This document shows positions 40,553 to 50,087 of a stretch of DNA of 64,000 nucleotides, piece by piece. Source of the DNA: an uncultured Lachnospiraceae bacterium. GTDB lineage: Bacteria; Bacillota; Clostridia; Lachnospirales; Lachnospiraceae. Below the pieces are notes generated by a model. It made no database searches, was not told the DNA's origin, and saw only the letters and a program-made list of their open reading frames with translations. The number at the start of each line of letters is the position of its first letter. Position 1 is the first letter of the stretch. Position numbers and translations under genes: made by a program. Where the stretch lies: NCBI GenBank assembly GCA_945913255.1, contig CAMEDC010000001.1:1-64000 (forward strand). The letters run 5' to 3'.

Positions 40553-41284
40553 TTATGCCGCGGCCAATGTAACAAAATAAATGTTTTCCACACCGGCTTC
40601 CCTTAATACCCGCGACATTTCTTCTATCGTACTGCCGGTGGTGTATATGTCATCAATAATGATAAGTACCTTTAATTTTACATCATTTTGCGCTACATTA
40701 AAAGCCTTTTTCAAATTATTTTGGCGTTCACGGGCATTTAATTGTTTCAAAGGTACCGTATTTTTTGTCCTGAACACTAATTTGTCATACACCGGGATGT
40801 CCAACCGACTTCCGATTGCCCTCGCGAGAAGTTCCGCCTGATTATAACCGCGCTTCCGCCTGCGGCTTCTATGCAGTGGAACCGGAACAAGTCCGTCCGG
40901 TTGGACTTTTTCAATAAACTCTCCCAGATATTCCACAATCTGTTCACCGAAATAATCAGCATACTCCTGTCTCCCGCCATATTTGAAACGATAGATGGCC
41001 TGTGCCGCCGAGGTATACTCATACAGAGCTCGCCCTCTGGCGAAACCACGCTCTTTTACGCGGCATTCCGGGCAGAATTCTCCCTCTTCCGTCAGTTTTT
41101 TCCCGCACCGCATGCACCAGGGCGGTGTGATTATCCGCAGTTTATCCATGCATTCCAGACAGATTTTCTCTCCTGCAGGCTGTACGATTTCATCGCAGAC
41201 AGGACAACGCAGCGGAAATAACACCTGTAATATCTTTTCTTCGGCTCTCTTTGCAATGATTCTCAGATTCATTTTCCTTCTCAA
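40553..41284 (-). CDS. comFC: ComFC-family phosphoribosyltransferase-like protein
   Basis: 243 residues with an N-terminal zinc-binding part (CPVCDE, CLEC, CMRCGKKL, CPEC) and a C-terminal PRTase fold ending in the PRPP loop VLIIIDDIYTTGSTIEEM. The linker LVPVPLHRSRRRKRGYNQAELLA is typical. In naturally competent Firmicutes ComFC takes part in DNA uptake or processing; many non-competent species keep it. A TTG at 41284 has a strong AAGGAGG 5 bases upstream; an ATG at 41272 is the alternative start. recD2 ends 10 bases upstream. Confidence 0.9.
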   Translation of the reverse strand: MRRKMNLRIIAKRAEEKILQVLFPLRCPVCDEIVQPAGEKICLECMDKLRIITPPWCMRCGKKLTEEGEFCPECRVKERGFARGRALYEYTSAAQAIYRFKYGGRQEYADYFGEQIVEYLGEFIEKVQPDGLVPVPLHRSRRRKRGYNQAELLARAIGSRLDIPVYDKLVFRTKNTVPLKQLNARERQNNLKKAFNVAQNDVKLKVLIIIDDIYTTGSTIEEMSRVLREAGVENIYFVTLAAA

Positions 41285-41294
41285 AGGTTCCTCC

Positions 41295-43541
41295 TTATTC
41301 CGGGAACCCTTCTCCGACTCTGAATACCTCCTGTATTCTCTGTGTCAGCGCTGTATAGCGCCTGTTCTCACTTGCATTATCAATCATGCTTCGCACCGTA
41401 TCACTACTGCCCAAAATAGTGACACAGCTCTTTGCCCTGGTGATTGCCGTGTACAGCAGATTTCTGTTAAACAGCATCCTGGGGCCGGAAAGCAACGGCA
41501 GAATTGTTGCAGGGTACTCACTTCCCTGCGATTTATGAATGGTGATGGCATAGGACAGTTCCAGTTCCTCCAGCAGCGCAAAAGGATAGGTTACACGCCT
41601 TTGCTCATCGTATTCCACCACGAGGGAAGAAGTATTTTCATTAATCTCCAATATTCTTCCCATATCACCGTTAAACACACCCGTTCCCCTGTCAATCGGA
41701 ATTCCGTACTTGCTGACAACTTCCCATTCCAGCTGATAATTGTTTTTTATCTGCATGACCTTGTCACCTTCACGATAAATCGTATTCCCGCTGAGATGCT
41801 CCTTCTTCTTCGCATCCGGCGGATTCAGATACTTCTGCAGAATTCCGTTTAGTGTCTCGCAGCCGAGGCTTCCCTTGCGCATCGGTGTCAATACCTGGAT
41901 CTCATAGGGAGTTGCATTGACATAGCGCGGCATTTTTTCCTGAATCAGCTGAATCATATGCTTGTATATGACATTAACGTCACTTCGTTCCAGCAGGAAG
42001 AAATCCCTGGACTTATTGTCCAGCGCAATCTGCTGTCCTGCATTGATTCGATGTGCATTGACAACAATGTCACTTTCCTTCGCCTGCCGGAATATCTTTT
42101 TCAATTCTACCATGGGAAATACACCGCTGGCAATCAAATCACGCAGAACCTGTCCCGGTCCCACGCTGGGAAGCTGATTCACATCTCCCACCAAAACCAG
42201 CCTTGTTCCCGGTGTCACCGCTCTCAGCAGCGCCTGGAAAAGCTGAATGTCTACCATAGACATCTCATCTATAATAATAACATCTGTTTCCAAAGGATTT
42301 TCTTCGTTTCTCTCAAACTTCAGCTTATGGGTATCATCGTCTGAAAGCGCACTGTTCAATTCCAGCATCCTGTGAATGGTTCTCGCCTCATATCCTGTGG
42401 CTTCTGTCATTCTCTTTGCGGCACGCCCTGTGGGTGCCGCCAGAAAAATATCCAGTCCCTCTGACGCAAAATAGCGGATAATCATATTGATGGTTGTGGT
42501 CTTTCCTGTACCGGGGCCTCCCGAAAGAATAAATATTCCGTTCCGGATGCATTCTTTCACCGCCCCCAGCTGGAGTTCATCCAGTTCCATTTTTAAACTC
42601 TCTGCCAGTTTTTCCAGATGCTTTTCAATCGCCGCATCCTGGGAAGGCAGATTTTCAGATTCCTCCATCGGTATGTTGAGTTCATAAAGCATTCTGGCAC
42701 AATTCAATTCCGCGTAATAATAAGAAGCCGCAAAAACACTGTCTCCTTTTATCACAACTTTTTTATCCATCATCAGATTATCCACTTGGGGACGGATTTC
42801 TTCTGCAGGTACTCCAAGTAGTGCATGTGCTCTTTCCAGCAGACTGTTCATCGGCAAAAAGGTATGGCCTTCTCCCACTGCCTGCAGCAGTGTATAAAAA
42901 ATACCGCTTCTGATTCGGTAGTCAGACCCTGTGTGAATCCCTATTTTCGCCGCAAGTTCATCTGCCATTTTAAAGCCGATTCCACTGATGTCTTCGGCCA
43001 GGCGGTAAGGGTTCTCTTTCATGATTCCGTAGAGACCCATTCCGTAGGTATTATAGATTTTAACCGCCAATGTATTCGAAATACCGAACTGCTGCAAATA
43101 GACCAGTGCGTCTCTTAAATCCTTCTTTTCCTCCATCTGAACTGCAATCTCTCTTGCCTTGCGTTCACTGATTCCCTTTATTTCCGCAAGACGTTCCGGT
43201 TCCTCCTCAATGATGCGGAAGGTATCATCGCCGAATTTTTTCACAATTCTGGCTGCCAATGCCGCTCCCACACCCTTCACAGCCCCCGATCCCAGATAAC
43301 GTTCCATGCTGACACTGTCTTTCGGTGCCTCTACATGATAGGAACTGATTTTAAACTGCATGCCGTATACCGGGTGTTCAATATAGCTGCCATCAGCTTC
43401 AATATTCTCTCCCTGTCCAAGTCCCTTACACATCCCGACGCAGGTTATTTCCTCCCCGTCAACCATCAGGTTCATAACAGTATATCCGTTTTCCTGATTT
43501 TGAAAAATGATATGCTCCACATATCCGTTTATTGTTTCCAT
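41295..43541 (-). CDS. recD2: RecD2 5'-3' DNA helicase
   Basis: 748-residue SF1B helicase of the RecBC-independent RecD2 group. The N-terminal third has an OB-like part and tandem helix-hairpin-helix motifs (GSGAVKGVGAALAARIV, IKGISERKAREI, ISGIGFKMAD). The motor has Walker A GGPGTGKTTT (341-350), Walker B IIIDEMSMVD and the late motif AITIHKSQGSEYP. It acts in DNA repair and replication-fork tolerance. It precedes comFC by 10 bases. Confidence 0.95.
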   Translation of the reverse strand: METINGYVEHIIFQNQENGYTVMNLMVDGEEITCVGMCKGLGQGENIEADGSYIEHPVYGMQFKISSYHVEAPKDSVSMERYLGSGAVKGVGAALAARIVKKFGDDTFRIIEEEPERLAEIKGISERKAREIAVQMEEKKDLRDALVYLQQFGISNTLAVKIYNTYGMGLYGIMKENPYRLAEDISGIGFKMADELAAKIGIHTGSDYRIRSGIFYTLLQAVGEGHTFLPMNSLLERAHALLGVPAEEIRPQVDNLMMDKKVVIKGDSVFAASYYYAELNCARMLYELNIPMEESENLPSQDAAIEKHLEKLAESLKMELDELQLGAVKECIRNGIFILSGGPGTGKTTTINMIIRYFASEGLDIFLAAPTGRAAKRMTEATGYEARTIHRMLELNSALSDDDTHKLKFERNEENPLETDVIIIDEMSMVDIQLFQALLRAVTPGTRLVLVGDVNQLPSVGPGQVLRDLIASGVFPMVELKKIFRQAKESDIVVNAHRINAGQQIALDNKSRDFFLLERSDVNVIYKHMIQLIQEKMPRYVNATPYEIQVLTPMRKGSLGCETLNGILQKYLNPPDAKKKEHLSGNTIYREGDKVMQIKNNYQLEWEVVSKYGIPIDRGTGVFNGDMGRILEINENTSSLVVEYDEQRRVTYPFALLEELELSYAITIHKSQGSEYPATILPLLSGPRMLFNRNLLYTAITRAKSCVTILGSSDTVRSMIDNASENRRYTALTQRIQEVFRVGEGFPE

Positions 43542-43563
43542 CCGTGGACACTCCTGTCACTAC

Positions 43564-43600
43564 TGCAAAAAGGCTGCCTCTTTCATAAGCAGCCTTTTTT
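43564..43600. terminator. Bidirectional-looking terminator after the flgJ-like gene
   Basis: Stem AAGGCTGC/GCAGCCTT (43570-43577 with 43589-43596) with T-runs on both strands; it ends the mbl-flgF-flgG-flgJ transcript ahead of recD2. Confidence 0.85.
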
Positions 43601-43612
43601 ACCTTCTCATGT

Positions 43613-43984
43613 CTATTCTGTCGTTTCTATTGTATCCAGACCATAGTTCCTTTTCATCTGTTCATAAAGCATCTGTGCAAGTCCAAGTCCGCTTTGCTCT
43701 GTGGTCTGTTCTGCAATACTTTGAATCATCTGATCCTTATAATAATCCAGCATTGTGCTGGTGGAACCGGACAGGTTCTCACTCTCCGGTATCGTTTTCA
43801 GCATACCTTTATACATTTGCTCGATAAAATACGCCTCAAACTGTTTACAGGCATCCATCAGTTCATCATCGGTAGCCTTGGTATAATCTGTTCCACTCAT
43901 CTGATCCTTTAATTTGGAGGCAGATTGATTTGCCGCATTTGCATATACATCACTGTACATGGATGTAATATTACTGATATCCAT
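43613..43984 (-). CDS. FlgJ-like rod-binding protein (no muramidase domain)
   Basis: 123 residues matching the N-terminal rod-binding domain of FlgJ: DDELMDACKQFEAYFIEQMYKGM and GLGLAQMLYEQM. The peptidoglycan hydrolase half of proteobacterial FlgJ is absent, as usual in Firmicutes. It probably caps or chaperones rod assembly. The ATG at 43984 follows GGAG; upstream codons run through a repeat-rich spacer and are unlikely to be translated. Last gene of a short flagellar unit. Confidence 0.87.
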   Translation of the reverse strand: MDISNITSMYSDVYANAANQSASKLKDQMSGTDYTKATDDELMDACKQFEAYFIEQMYKGMLKTIPESENLSGSTSTMLDYYKDQMIQSIAEQTTEQSGLGLAQMLYEQMKRNYGLDTIETTE

Positions 43985-44153
43985 AATCTTTATCTCCAAT
44001 TCGCTACGGACTATGCTTGTTTTGCGACGCCATCCTACGGTCTTGTGCTCCGCACAAGCACGCATTCGCTACGGGCTATGCCCTTCGCTCATTCGCCGTA
44101 CTCGTTAAGCTCATGTAACATCATGCAAGCATGATGTACACGAATTTAACTCG
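43985..44153 (-). repeat. Repeat- and hairpin-rich spacer between flgG and the flgJ-like gene
   Basis: The 169-base spacer has two 18-bp direct repeats that differ at two positions (43999-44016 and 44064-44081, core TTCGCTACGG). It also has a 7-bp stem with a 3-base loop (44042-44048 with 44052-44058) and a 9-bp stem with a 2-base loop (44118-44126 with 44129-44137). This looks like a small mobile or processed repeat rather than a plain operon gap. No gene is seen inside. Confidence 0.7.
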
Positions 44154-44969
44154 TTACCTCCGTAGGTTGTTAGCCTGCTGAAGCATTTCATCCGATGCCG
44201 TTATCGCTTTCGAATTCAGTTCGTAGGCACGCTGTGCCACAATCATATTTACCATCTCATCCACCACCTGGACATTGGAGCCTTCCAGATATCCCTGAAT
44301 GACAGATGTTTTTTCCACATTCGGATTGGTGGCTTCATTAATCGGCTGTCCGCTCGCTGCGGTTTGTCCGTAAAGGCTTTGTGCCATTCTTTCCAGTCCG
44401 TTCGGATTGTTGAATTGAAAAACGCCAATGGTTTTTCCAATCAGCTGAGGGTTATTGTTTTCATCGGGATAGCAGAGCTGTCCATCCTTATTGACAGTAA
44501 TCTTGCTCAAAATGTAACTGTCATTCAAAATAATCGGCTGTCCGTTTGTATCCAGAACAGGAAGACCATCTGTGGTAGAAAGCATGTTGCCGTTTGTCGC
44601 CAGAGTAAACTGGAAATTACCGTTTCGGGTATAATATGTATTTCCGTCTTCCCCTCTCACTGCGAAGAAGCCTTTTCCATCGAGTGCAAACGCCGTATCG
44701 CTCTCCGAGGGAACCATATTTCCCTCTTTAAAGATTGTTGTAATGGCGGAATTGCGGGTACCGAGACCCACCTGGGCACCTATGGGTTTTTGCGAACCGT
44801 TGGCAGAGGTCGTTTCCGCCTGCAGAGTCTGATATAATAAGCTCTTGAACTCATTCACCTGGGTTTTATAGCCCTGTGTATTGACATTCGCCAGATTATT
44901 GGCTATGGTATCCAAATTTGTCTGTTGGGCAACCATACCGGTTGCTGCGGTCCATAAGCTTCGTACCAT
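44154..44969 (-). CDS. flgG: Flagellar distal rod / hook-basal body protein, FlgG family
   Basis: 271 residues with the N-terminal flagellar rod motif NLDTIANNLANVNTQGYK and the C-terminal helix VVDEMVNMIVAQRAYELNSKAI with QANNLRR at the end, as in FlgG. It forms part of the rod that crosses the cell wall. It follows a second family member (45025-45804) and an MreB-type gene; the same order occurs as mbl-flhO-flhP in Bacillus subtilis, so FlhP is an equivalent name. The ATG has an AAAGGA site. Confidence 0.9.
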   Translation of the reverse strand: MVRSLWTAATGMVAQQTNLDTIANNLANVNTQGYKTQVNEFKSLLYQTLQAETTSANGSQKPIGAQVGLGTRNSAITTIFKEGNMVPSESDTAFALDGKGFFAVRGEDGNTYYTRNGNFQFTLATNGNMLSTTDGLPVLDTNGQPIILNDSYILSKITVNKDGQLCYPDENNNPQLIGKTIGVFQFNNPNGLERMAQSLYGQTAASGQPINEATNPNVEKTSVIQGYLEGSNVQVVDEMVNMIVAQRAYELNSKAITASDEMLQQANNLRR

Positions 44970-45024
44970 ATCATTCGTCCTTTCTGCTGATTTACTTGCT
45001 GCCGTATTCCTGCAACTATTTTAT

Positions 45025-45804
45025 TTACTGTATTCTGCCCAGCTGATTCACTGCTACTTCCAGTGAACTGTCGTAGGTCTGAATAATCTTCTGATTGCTC
45101 TCGTACGCTCTGGTAACGGAAATCAAATTAACCATCTCCGAAACAACCTGAACATTCGACATTTCCAGGTATCCGGAATTTACAGTCGCATCAGCCGCAG
45201 TTGTTTTTGCTCCCTCTACAGGCCGATAATACGTTTCTCCGTATTTTTCAAGATAATTATAATCTTCGAAATCCGTAACCTGAATTTTTGCAACTGTTCT
45301 GCCGTTCTGTGTGATGGTCCCGTCTTCTGCAATTTCGGAATCCAGCAGAGTATTCAGCTGAATTCTTCGGCTTTGTGTATCCAGAACATAGTCGCCATTC
45401 TCATTCACGAGATATCCGTCCTTATTCAGGGTAAACTGTCCGGCACGAGTATACATGGTGGAAGTTTCGCCTGCTTTGTTCGTAAATTCAATGGCAAAAA
45501 ATCCCTCACCGGCCAAGGCCAGATCATAGGTATTATCTGTCACCCGGAAAGAACCCTGAGTGTAATCCGTATAATTCTCTCCGATTTTCACACCGGGATT
45601 ATTGGTTCCAAGGCGCTGAACATTGTGCAGTCCAACTGACTGATCCTTTATCTTAACCGTTAAAATATCGTCAAAAGACTGGCTGGTAGCGCCTTCTTTT
45701 TTAAAACCGACAGTCGATACATTAGCCAGATTATTTGTCAGGGTATCCATGCGGTTTTGTTCGTTAATCATACCTGTATATGCGGTATATAAACCCTTTA
45801 ACAC
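45025..45804 (-). CDS. Flagellar hook-basal body protein, FlgF/FlhO-like
   Basis: 259 residues: N-terminal RMDTLTNNLANVSTVGFKKEG rod motif, a middle domain with DLALAGEGFFAIEF, and the C-terminal VVSEMVNLISVTRAYESNQKII helix. It is paired with the FlgG-family gene and acts as the proximal rod or FlhO-type component. It starts with GTG at 45804 behind a strong AAAGGAGG site, 33 bases after the MreB-type gene. Confidence 0.9.
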   Translation of the reverse strand: MLKGLYTAYTGMINEQNRMDTLTNNLANVSTVGFKKEGATSQSFDDILTVKIKDQSVGLHNVQRLGTNNPGVKIGENYTDYTQGSFRVTDNTYDLALAGEGFFAIEFTNKAGETSTMYTRAGQFTLNKDGYLVNENGDYVLDTQSRRIQLNTLLDSEIAEDGTITQNGRTVAKIQVTDFEDYNYLEKYGETYYRPVEGAKTTAADATVNSGYLEMSNVQVVSEMVNLISVTRAYESNQKIIQTYDSSLEVAVNQLGRIQ

Positions 45805-45837
45805 AAGGCGCCTCCTTTCAGCCCTCGGGCAGCTTTC

Positions 45838-46830
45838 TCAGTTATCTCTGTATCCGGAAAGGAACTCCACATACTTTCCTGTTCCGATTGCGACAGCCGT
45901 CATGGGGTCTTCGGCAGTCATGGTATTGATGCCGGTCTTCGCAGAAATCAACTCCTCAAGTCCCCTCAACAGGCTTCCTCCGCCGGTAAGCACAATTCCT
46001 CTGTCCGCAATATCTGCAGCAAGCTCAGGCGGAGTCTTCTCCAGAACACTGTGAATCGTCTCCACAATCTGAGCTGTTGTTTCCCGAAGTGCCTCTTCTG
46101 TTTCTTCGGAAGAAACCTTCACGGTTTTAGGAAGGCCTGTCACCAGATTACGGCCTCGCACATCCATATAGTCCACCTCTGCTCTGGGATAGGCAGAACC
46201 GATTTTTATTTTCAGGTCTTCTGCTGTTCTCTCACCAATCAGCAGATTATGTTTCTTTCTCATATAGCGGACAATTGCTTCATCAAAATCGTCTCCGGCA
46301 ATCTTGATGGAAGCACTCACAACCGTACCTCCCAGAGAGATTACCGCGATATCGGAGGTACCGCCGCCAATATCCACTATCATATTTCCGCAGGGCTTCG
46401 AAATGTCAATTCCCGCTCCGATAGCTGCCGCTATAGGCTCTTCTATAATGGCAACCTCTCTTGCGCCTGCCTGATATGTCGCATCCTCAACTGCCTTCTT
46501 TTCCACCTCGGTAACACCGCTGGGAACACAGACGGCAATACGGGGTTTTCTGAAAGTTCTTCTTCCCAACGCCTTCTGGATAAAGTATTTCATCATTTTT
46601 TCCGTCACGGTGTAATCTGAGATAACGCCCTGACGCAGCGGTCTCACCGCAACAATGTTGCCGGGTGTCCTTCCCAGCATCAGACGCGCATCCTCACCGA
46701 TGGCTTTAATCTTATTGGTATCTCTATCGAATGCCACAACAGAAGGCTCCTTTAACACAACGCCTTTTCCTCTGATGTATACTAAAATGCTGGCTGTACC
46801 TAAGTCAATTCCGATATCTGTGCACTGCAT
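45838..46830 (-). CDS. mreB: Rod-shape determining protein, MreB/Mbl family
   Basis: 330-residue bacterial actin. It shows phosphate-1 IGIDLGTASILVYIRGKG, VAVRPLRQGVISDY, the adenosine-binding IVDIGGGTSDIAVISLGG and the late GIVLTGGGSLLRGLEE. It polymerises under the membrane and guides wall elongation. Position upstream of two rod genes matches mbl of Bacillus, so it may be the Mbl paralogue rather than the mreBCD copy; mreC and mreD are not here. The start at 46830 is chosen because the family begins near MQCTDIGIDLG and AAAGGGG lies 10 bases upstream. The promoter region carries an array of palindromes. Confidence 0.93.
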   Translation of the reverse strand: MQCTDIGIDLGTASILVYIRGKGVVLKEPSVVAFDRDTNKIKAIGEDARLMLGRTPGNIVAVRPLRQGVISDYTVTEKMMKYFIQKALGRRTFRKPRIAVCVPSGVTEVEKKAVEDATYQAGAREVAIIEEPIAAAIGAGIDISKPCGNMIVDIGGGTSDIAVISLGGTVVSASIKIAGDDFDEAIVRYMRKKHNLLIGERTAEDLKIKIGSAYPRAEVDYMDVRGRNLVTGLPKTVKVSSEETEEALRETTAQIVETIHSVLEKTPPELAADIADRGIVLTGGGSLLRGLEELISAKTGINTMTAEDPMTAVAIGTGKYVEFLSGYRDN

Positions 46831-46889
46831 GTTAAATATACCCCTTTCTAATGAAACAAACATTTCCGAATTATAGTCATACATGAAAT

Positions 46890-46917
46890 ATTATAACCGA
46901 AAATCTTTCAATTTCAT
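46890..46917 (-). promoter_or_regulatory. Promoter of the mbl-type/flagellar unit
   Basis: ATGAAA (46912-46917) and TATAAT (46890-46895) on the minus strand, spacing 16, give a leader of about 50 bases to the ATG at 46830. The -35 element is the left half of the first of four palindromes. Confidence 0.55.
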
Positions 46918-46999
46918 AGTATTTAATGAAATTTTTTCATAGACTTATATGAAAATTTTTCATAGTCCTTCATGATTTTTTTCATTGTACTCCACGAAA
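46912..46999. promoter_or_regulatory. Array of four 20-bp palindromes (TTTCAT-N8-ATGAAA) at the mbl-type promoter
   Basis: Units lie at 46912-46931, 46935-46954, 46958-46977 and 46980-46999, with 22-23 bp between starts (about two helical turns). The first two have perfect TTTCAT...ATGAAA arms; the third (ATGATT) and fourth (ACGAAA) have one degenerate arm. Three share AGT/AGA after the left arm. The spacing and shared geometry suggest cooperative binding of a dimeric regulator covering the -35 region and upstream DNA. Confidence 0.65.
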
Positions 47000-47027
47000 T
47001 TTTCTTGGAATGGGCTTCTGCACAAAT

Positions 47028-47081
47028 ATCACAAAAAAGACGCAGGAAAGCAAACGGTTCCGTCCGTCTCCTTACTGCGTC
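47028..47081 (-). terminator. Terminator of uvrA
   Basis: Outer stem GACGCAG/CTGCGTC (47039-47045 with 47075-47081) with an inner ACGG/CCGT stem, followed on the minus strand by TTTTTTGTG. Confidence 0.75.
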
Positions 47082-47124
47082 CATGCCTTTGTAATGAAGT
47101 TATCGGCAAAAAGCCGGGGTCTCT

Positions 47125-49986
47125 TTAGTCCTTTCTGGCTTTTTCCAACATTTTTTTCACATATACTCCTGTATAGGATTTTTTATTTTTTGCAATCTCC
47201 TCCGGGGTTCCCTTTGCTATCACGGTTCCTCCTCTGTCACCGCCCTCCGGTCCGATATCTATGATATAGTCCGCCGTTTTTATCACATCCAGATTGTGTT
47301 CGATGACAACCACAGTATTTCCGCCATCTGCCAGTCTGTGCAGAATTTCCACCAGCTTGTGAACATCCGCAAAATGGAGACCTGTGGTAGGCTCGTCCAG
47401 AATATAGATGGTTTTACCGGTGCTCCTCTTGGACAGTTCCGTTGCCAGCTTGATTCGCTGTGCTTCCCCGCCGGACAATGTCGTTGACGGCTGCCCCAGC
47501 TTCACGTACGAGAGTCCCACATCATAGAGTGTCTGAATTTTATTTCGGATGGAAGGCAAATGTTCAAAGAAAGGCAGCGCCTCTTCCACTGTCATATCCA
47601 GCACATCAAAAATGCTTTTCCCTTTATATTTCACATCGAGAGTCTCCCTGTTATACCGTTTTCCACCGCAGACCTCGCAGGGAACATAGACATCCGGCAG
47701 GAAATGCATCTCTATCTTGATGATACCATCGCCGCCGCAGGCCTCGCACCGCCCCCCCTTTACATTAAAGCTGAACCTTCCCTTGGTATACCCCTTCGCT
47801 TTCGCATCCGCAGTGGAGGCAAACAGGTCACGTATCTGATCAAACACTCCCGTATAAGTCGCCGGATTGGACCGGGGCGTACGTCCGATGGGTGACTGGT
47901 CAATGTCAATCACCTTGTCCAGCTGCTCTATTCCCACGATATCTTTATGCTTACCGGGAATGCATCTCGCCCGGTTCAAATCCCGTGCCAGATGTTTATA
48001 CAAAATTTCATTCACCAAAGAACTTTTCCCGGAGCCGGATACCCCGGTAACACAGGTCATAACACCGAGCGGAAATTCCACATCAATGTTTTTCAGATTG
48101 TTTTCCTGTGCGCCCACTACCTTAATCCATCCGGTCGGTTTTCTTCTCTCTTTCGGAATCGGAATCTGAAGTTCTCCGCTGAGATATTTTCCCGTAATGG
48201 ATTCCGGCACTTTCATGATTTCTTCCGCTGTACCGCAGGCAATCACCTCACCGCCATGAGAGCCGGCTCCAGGTCCGATATCTACGATATAGTCTGCAGC
48301 CAGCATGGTATCCTCGTCATGCTCTACCACAATCAGGGTATTTCCCAAATCCCGCAGATTTTTCAAGGTATTCAACAGTTTATCATTATCTCTCTGGTGC
48401 AGACCGATACTGGGCTCATCCAGAATGTAGCAGACTCCCACCAGTCCGGAACCAATCTGAGTCGCAAGTCGAATTCGCTGTGCCTCACCGCCGGACAATG
48501 TCCCGGTCGCCCTGGAAAGAGAAAGATACTCCAGTCCCACATCTGCCAGAAATCCCACACGGGCACGGATCTCTTTCAAAATCTGTTTACCGATTAACTG
48601 CTGCTGGGAATTCAGCTGCATATCCTCCAGGAAAACCTTCAGATCCCGAATGGACATGGAAGTAATTTCATAAATATTCTTATCGCATACAGTCACAGCT
48701 AGTGCTTCTTTTTTCAAACGCATTCCCTTACATTCCTTACAGGGTGTGATGCGCATATAGGTTTCATACTCCTGCTTCATGGTGTCGGAAAAAGTTTCTT
48801 TGTACTTCCGCTCCACATTTTTAATCAGGCCTTCAAACGCAACCGGATAAACACCTCTGCCGCGCTGTCCCACATAGTGAACTTCTACTTCTTTGCCGTC
48901 TGTTCCATAGATAAGAATTTTCTTTACTTTATCGGAATATTCTTCAAAGGGCGTATCAAGGTCGAAGTGATATTCCCTGCAGAGTGCCTGCAGTACAGCA
49001 TTGGTAAAGCTTTTGGGGTCTGTACAGGACTGCCACCCCGTAACCGCAATGGCACCTTCATTGATGCTCAGGCTCTGATCGGGAATCATCAAATCCACAT
49101 CAAATTCCATCTTGTATCCTAAGCCGAAGCACTCCGGACAGGCTCCGAAGGGGTTATTAAACGAAAAACTTCTGGGCTCAATTTCGCTGATACCGATACC
49201 GCAATCCGGGCAGGAAAAGCTCTGACTGAAGGTCATGGGTTCCCCGTCAATCACATCCACTACAAGCAGTCCGTCCGCCAGTTCCAGAACGTTTTCAATG
49301 GAATCCGCCAGACGGCGCTGAATTCCCGGTTTCACCACAAGCCTGTCCACAATGATATCAATATTGTGTTTGATATTCTTGTCAAGAGATATCTCTTCCG
49401 TCAGCTCATACAGATTGCCATCGATGCGTACGCGGACATAGCCGCTTCTCTTGGCGCGATCCAGCACCTTCTCATGCTGTCCCTTTCTTCCCCTGACCAC
49501 AGGTGCCAGAAGCTGCAGCTTTGTTCCCTCCGGCAGTGCCATAATCTGGTCTACCATCTGATCCACCGTCTGTTTCGCAATTTCCCTTCCGCAGTTCGGA
49601 CAGTGCGGGATACCGATTCTGGCATAGAGGAGACGAAAATAATCATAAATCTCCGTCACTGTTCCCACCGTGGAACGCGGGTTCCGGTTTGTGGATTTCT
49701 GGTCGATGGAAATTGCCGGAGAAAGTCCGTCTATCCGCTCTACATTCGGCTTCTCCATCTGCCCCAGGAACTGTCTCGCATAGGACGACAGAGACTCCAT
49801 ATAGCGGCGTTGCCCCTCCGCATAAATGGTATCAAAGGCCAGCGATGATTTGCCGGATCCTGACATTCCTGTCAGAACTACCAGCTCATTTCTGGGGATA
49901 TCCACGTCAATATTTTTTAAGTTGTGTTCATTCGCCCCGCGTATCTTAATATACTCTCTGGGACGCATTTTCTTGATTTCTTCCAT
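47125..49986 (-). CDS. uvrA: UvrA, excinuclease ABC subunit A
   Basis: 953-residue damage sensor of nucleotide excision repair. It has two ABC ATPase halves with Walker [15 protein letters not shown] (about 40-53) and [18 protein letters not shown] signatures [12 protein letters not shown] and [12 protein letters not shown], and zinc modules CPNCG/CPDCG and CEACGGDG...CEVCGGKR. It loads UvrB at lesions. It lies 101 bases after uvrB in the same direction. The ribosome site is weak, so translation may depend on coupling. The first ATG is used; one six codons later is also possible. Confidence 0.97.
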   Translation of the reverse strand: MEEIKKMRPREYIKIRGANEHNLKNIDVDIPRNELVVLTGMSGSGKSSLAFDTIYAEGQRRYMESLSSYARQFLGQMEKPNVERIDGLSPAISIDQKSTNRNPRSTVGTVTEIYDYFRLLYARIGIPHCPNCGREIAKQTVDQMVDQIMALPEGTKLQLLAPVVRGRKGQHEKVLDRAKRSGYVRVRIDGNLYELTEEISLDKNIKHNIDIIVDRLVVKPGIQRRLADSIENVLELADGLLVVDVIDGEPMTFSQSFSCPDCGIGISEIEPRSFSFNNPFGACPECFGLGYKMEFDVDLMIPDQSLSINEGAIAVTGWQSCTDPKSFTNAVLQALCREYHFDLDTPFEEYSDKVKKILIYGTDGKEVEVHYVGQRGRGVYPVAFEGLIKNVERKYKETFSDTMKQEYETYMRITPCKECKGMRLKKEALAVTVCDKNIYEITSMSIRDLKVFLEDMQLNSQQQLIGKQILKEIRARVGFLADVGLEYLSLSRATGTLSGGEAQRIRLATQIGSGLVGVCYILDEPSIGLHQRDNDKLLNTLKNLRDLGNTLIVVEHDEDTMLAADYIVDIGPGAGSHGGEVIACGTAEEIMKVPESITGKYLSGELQIPIPKERRKPTGWIKVVGAQENNLKNIDVEFPLGVMTCVTGVSGSGKSSLVNEILYKHLARDLNRARCIPGKHKDIVGIEQLDKVIDIDQSPIGRTPRSNPATYTGVFDQIRDLFASTADAKAKGYTKGRFSFNVKGGRCEACGGDGIIKIEMHFLPDVYVPCEVCGGKRYNRETLDVKYKGKSIFDVLDMTVEEALPFFEHLPSIRNKIQTLYDVGLSYVKLGQPSTTLSGGEAQRIKLATELSKRSTGKTIYILDEPTTGLHFADVHKLVEILHRLADGGNTVVVIEHNLDVIKTADYIIDIGPEGGDRGGTVIAKGTPEEIAKNKKSYTGVYVKKMLEKARKD

Positions 49987-50087
49987 GTCTCTTCACATTC
50001 CGCCTATGCGGCTCCTATTCTTTATCTACCTGCATTCCGTTCCGGCAGTCTCCGTCTCTTGTCTGCCCTGTTCCATCCCAGAAAGTT

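Noticed and set aside
43613..44065. Longer form of the flgJ-like protein starting at 44065
   Set aside because: The extra 27 codons are translated repeat sequence with no ribosome site; the ATG at 43984 has GGAG at proper distance and matches the domain start.
46912..46999. Possible CRISPR array
   Set aside because: The units are palindromes 2-3 bases apart with no spacers, and no cas genes are present; it reads as an operator array.
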